Below, in pieces: positions 60,396-64,000 of a stretch of 64,000 nucleotides of DNA. The DNA is taken from NCBI GenBank assembly GCA_012845835.1, contig JABAKD010000030.1:2226322-2290321 (forward strand). The letters are read 5' to 3'. The stretch comes from Undaria pinnatifida. Lineage: Eukaryota; Sar; Phaeophyceae; Laminariales; Alariaceae. The notes below the pieces were generated by a model that was given only the letters and a program-made list of their open reading frames with translations, ran no database searches and had not been told where the DNA came from. The position numbers and the translations under genes were made by a program. Numbering within the stretch: the stretch's first letter is position 1; every line of letters begins with the position of its first letter.

Positions 60396-63079
60396 ATGTC
60401 CATGGTGTCCTCTGTTGCAAAAAATCGAAAAATGTCCGATGAACGTGTGCCCGTCTCTGTCATACGAACCAACTACATTCAGTAGAGCATGTCAGAAAAC
60501 CCACAAAAAAGTTATGTAACTAACTCTTGTTTCACTCGCCCCATATTATAGACTACACCATACACAAACTCGTTTGGGCTGGTTGGTGTTGCTTGTGGGG
60601 CCACGTACGTGGATGCTAAATAATTTAATAAAATGCTGTTGTGCTTACCATGTGTTATCTAGATATACAAAGCTAATGTTATTAGTACGTTTCATTGCAG
60701 GTTTGATGTTAACTATCGTTGTTTCTGGTGGTCGGTATACGTGTTATTTTCAGCGTAACGGTATTGCCATTGATACTTTTTTGCTACTACACTGTATTAT
60801 TTGATATATTATTGCTGTTAACACTGACGAATCATAACAACTAACTACCGGATGGGATGAAGTAGTAGATAGAGTATAGAGTCTAATATCATAACAATTT
60901 GCTGTTGATGTTCACTCTGTAGGACAAACGGGCGGCCGTTGTATAACGCAGCTTGCAAGGATAAGTATCGACTTTAAACTTATCGAACTCATGCTGTGGC
61001 GGCGGGACAACGTGGGAACATAAAAATACGGTGGGTCGTGTCCGTGGCTTTATGGTCGTGACTTACCAGGCGCAAAACATTGACGGTTAGTTCTGTGGCC
61101 GAGGAACGGACATTTTGTCTGGTCGGTGAAACTGAAACTGCCAGCGTGGCACTGATGCCTTTCAAGAAAGTGGTGCAAAGCAGCACCATTGGCAAATAAA
61201 TGCGCCTGGTATCATTCTTGATGCCCCCAAGATGAAGAAAGAAAAGTTAAACGTGACCAACGTGTAATGGCAGTGCATGAACACTGTTTGGCTTGCATGC
61301 ATGTGCACCCGCATAATAACCTGTTAACTGTGATCTCACGCGCTTGCGAGACTCAACGATTGGACCTCGTTTGAAGTCTAAGGTTTCGGATCAATCTCTC
61401 TGCTGGATTTCAAATCGGAAGAGAAACCAAAGGTATAGCTGGATACTTCGAACTCTCCAGGAGGCAAGGTGAGCCAGGACCAGGGTAGCTCGCCTACCTA
61501 CCTTATCACTCACAGCTGACGACGTGTTTATTTAGAAGAAATTTTAAAGACGTTTAGTTGTAGTTTTCAAGAGATATTTCCCCCTTTTAAAATTGTAACA
61601 CCCCCGGGATTTCAAGCCAACAACATCATCTCGGAGAAGGAACCTTGTACCCCTGCGAACTTGACTTGGAATGGTGCGAAGGGCATGGTAAATCATATTC
61701 GTACCCGGATAGGTCGAAATACCCAAGGGATTGACGAAATCAAAAGTCATCACCAAAAACCCAAGCCGTAATCAATCGTTCGATTTATTTCTAGGCAGTC
61801 AGGCTACCACGTGGGGTCGTCTCTGAGCGCTTGATATTATATACCTGGTATAATTAGTTCAACGACGTCAGCCGTGAGTTCGACGAATTTAGGGTCGATG
61901 CTCATCTCTTGTTATATTGTTACGTGTACAAATAAATAGCAAAGGCATGACAGGTTGTGATATCGGGGTTTCCTATGTTTAGTTTCTACATGTATCTTAT
62001 GGATGGGTATGCACTCCTCTATCCGTGGCAATCTCAACCAATTACGAACAGCTGGGTGGGGTCTTGTGTCGAGAGATATATTTTTTTATTTCCCCGGGGT
62101 GTTGCAAGGAAATGGATTTCTGTAAGGAAAGCACAATTCGCCAAAGTGAGCCGAGAATAAATTGGCGCAGGCCGCTTGTTGTCTGTGCATGTCATCTGTC
62201 GATTTTTGTTCGAAGAAACGACTTGAAAATCGTTTTTAGTTTTTTGAGAGTCACGCCTGGAGTGGAATGGAGGCTCAACGCACGCAGACAGACAAGACGC
62301 ATTTTGGTTTGAGAGACCCCAGTGACACAGGGGGATCCTCGGGGGCGCACTCGGAAGACTTGCATCGAAGAACAAGAAGGCGTTTCTAGGCGCCGCCGCT
62401 CCCGCTAGCCTCGATGATAGGTGGGCCGCGCTGTCCCCGTGACGTCAGGGCTTTGATGGTTGATGCAGAGAGGCCGCGGCAAACCCCACATGTTGATGTT
62501 ACCGGGGTACTCCATCTACTATACGGTAGAGGCCAAAAGCCACAAAAACGAGGTTGTCGGTTGTAGCATATCTATGGTTGTGAAGCCCGGGGTAACACAC
62601 TACTAAGAGGGTGTGCTCAAGCGAAAGGCGGGGGAACAGCTTGTTCGGTAAAACGACCTTCCAAAAGTTTAGCAAGAAGTGTCACTTGCGTCAGGCGTTA
62701 GAGGGTCGGGGTTAGGGCAAGGGTTAAGATTGGAACTTCATCTGCCCCCACTCATGGACCGCGACGAAACGCAAGGCGGAATACATGAGGTTCCCAAGTA
62801 TCACCAGCATCGCCAACTTATACTCCAAGCAGTCCAGGCGCTCTTGCAGAAACAAGCAGCGTGAGCACTGGGCATACGAGCCACTGCCATGTGCGTGCAA
62901 CGGTGATTCAAGGCTACGTGCGTGTACAGTACGCAACAACATACCTGGGATGGGTTGACTTGCGCACGAAAATGGAAAATCGGCATTTTTCACGTTGAGA
63001 CTAGTTATCTAGGAAACACGCCGTCCCACACAATAATTTGAGCCTGGTCCAAACTAACTTTTCTCAAGTGATGCCGCGT
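60396..63079. other. Intergenic interval
   Basis: No supported gene. It holds fold-back motifs at 60946-60995 and 61864-61910. A minus-strand frame at 61756-61544 contains NPLGISTYPGTNMIYHALR, which looks more protein-like than its neighbours but stands alone; it could be a fragment of a mobile-element gene. Confidence 0.4.
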
Positions 63080-63260
63080 ACTGTTTGCGTGCTTGTTTAC
63101 ATGCGCTCGTGTATGCGTGCGTGTATGCTCGTGCGCGTATGCGTGATTGCATGCGCGGCTGTATTGTGTGCGCGAATGATGTATGCGCGTATGCGCGCTA
63201 GTATGTGCGCTTGTGTATGCGCGCTTGCATTCGTGTTTGAATGCTGTGGCGTAGGGGGGT
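63080..63260. repeat. TGCGCG/TATGCG alternating purine-pyrimidine repeat
   Basis: Degenerate GTATGCGC and GTGTATGCG units. Long alternating purine-pyrimidine runs are the type of sequence able to form Z-DNA. Confidence 0.85.
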
Positions 63261-63751
63261 GTCCTAGGACACTCCCGCTGTTTTCCTGCCGATGTGTAGG
63301 TACATGTACATGCGAGACGTGGGAACTAAGTTCAGGAGTATACGAAGTAGGCGCGGAAGTGCAGGTAACCGTTTTTTTGCGTGACCCACAATGCGCGCGT
63401 GTGTACGTGCTGATATGAGCGCTTGCATGCATGTGCGTATGCTCTCGGGCGCTGATCCTTCGTGCGCTGCTTGCCGTCCACACATCATCCGTTCGAGTTA
63501 ACCGAGCTCGTTCATTCCAAGAAATTAAACCCATGAACAACTCTTGCCGCCCAGCCAATCAAGCAAACACGCACTTGCACAAGGCACGACGGACGCGACG
63601 TCAGCACAAACTCCGAGACAAGCTGAAGACAGATCAGCTTGCGCAAAACAAAACAAGCAGCAAAAAACGGGGGCGGAAGACACAGGGAGAGAGATACTGG
63701 AGGCCATTTCCCGAAAATAAATACGACACGACGCGAGGAGTAAATCCCCCC

Positions 63752-63901
63752 TCATGATGTGCTCGGTCCCTCGTCATCCTCTTCGGCAGCTCCGCCCCCC
63801 CCTCCCCACCCGCCTCCCTTGTTGTCCCCGTACCGCTGCCCCTCACCCCCGAAGGTCCCGAAGTCTGGTTCGTCATTGAGCATCCTTGGCCCGCCCATGA
63901 G
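63752..63901 (-). CDS. Terminal coding exon of an unrecognised minus-strand gene
   Basis: On the minus strand a long pyrimidine tract (63990-63910) leads to the acceptor TGCTTCGCAG, then a 49-codon frame ending in TGA at 63754-63752. The peptide starts LMGGPRMLNDEPDFGTFGGE, then a GQRYGDNKGGGWGGGG stretch and an acidic end AAEEDDEGPSTS. The combination of a good acceptor, Gly-rich and acidic composition and a clean stop suggests a real C-terminus. The rest of the gene lies past the right edge. I cannot assign a family. Confidence 0.55.
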   Translation of the reverse strand, partial: LMGGPRMLNDEPDFGTFGGEGQRYGDNKGGGWGGGGGAAEEDDEGPSTS

Positions 63902-64000
63902 CTGCGAAGCACACGGGGTGGAGGGAAAACGTGGAGGGGGGAGCGGTAGGGAGGGGGAAAACGGTAATTTACGAATTTGGGAGGACGAGCCAGAAAATCA

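Noticed and set aside
61544-61756. Minus-strand frame with NPLGISTYPGTNMIYHALR
   Set aside because: Looks somewhat protein-like but is only 70 codons, isolated, and without splice or domain support.
62679-62864. Short + strand frame with Gln/His-rich end
   Set aside because: 61 codons, no domain, comparable frames on the opposite strand.

Overview
The window looks like nuclear DNA of a brown alga of the Ectocarpus type (inference). The reasons are: very sparse coding sequence, introns from 0.2 to over 8 kb, one-repeat-per-exon leucine-rich repeats (LRRs) encoded by identical 72-nt exons in the same splice phase, and a dense load of microsatellites, degenerate minisatellites, foldback elements and SINE-like repeats. 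There is no sign of bacterial gene organisation.

Layout. 1-8328: repeat-rich intergenic DNA with miniature inverted-repeat elements, a 128-bp tandem array and a CAA microsatellite. 8329-11139: an uninterrupted gene for a ubiquitin-specific protease with Cys box, QQ box, two CxxC pairs, His box and terminal DD. 11140-18872: intergenic DNA with a duplicated foldback element and an 0.8-kb trinucleotide array. 18873-54642: one very large split gene on the + strand, which I reconstructed exon by exon (20 exons). 54643-63751: intergenic DNA that starts with a degenerate minisatellite just after the stop codon. 63752-63901: the last coding exon of an unrecognised minus-strand gene whose body lies beyond the window.

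The large gene is the main result. Its exons are scattered over about 35.8 kb. Reading frame and splice phase agree at every junction, 17 of them without ambiguity. The predicted protein of about 1,020-1,050 residues has, in order: an acidic, Gly/Ser-rich N-terminal region; a helical bundle resembling the MLKL/HeLo-type N-terminal domain; a TKL-type protein kinase domain in which the catalytic HRD is HGN; a coiled-coil linker; a plant-type LRR cap with four 24-residue LRRs; and a basic/Gly-rich tail. MLKL-type helical bundle plus pseudokinase is the layout of the necroptosis executioner MLKL. Here an LRR module, a classical recognition domain, is attached. A role in regulated cell death or immune-type signalling is inference from architecture only.

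The introns carry their own biology: each of several introns has a private degenerate minisatellite, and exon edges (the 3' end of exon 6 and the acceptor of exon 14) have been copied into neighbouring intron DNA as decayed tandem pieces. A fold-back motif of about 50 bp occurs 13 times across the window in both orientations.
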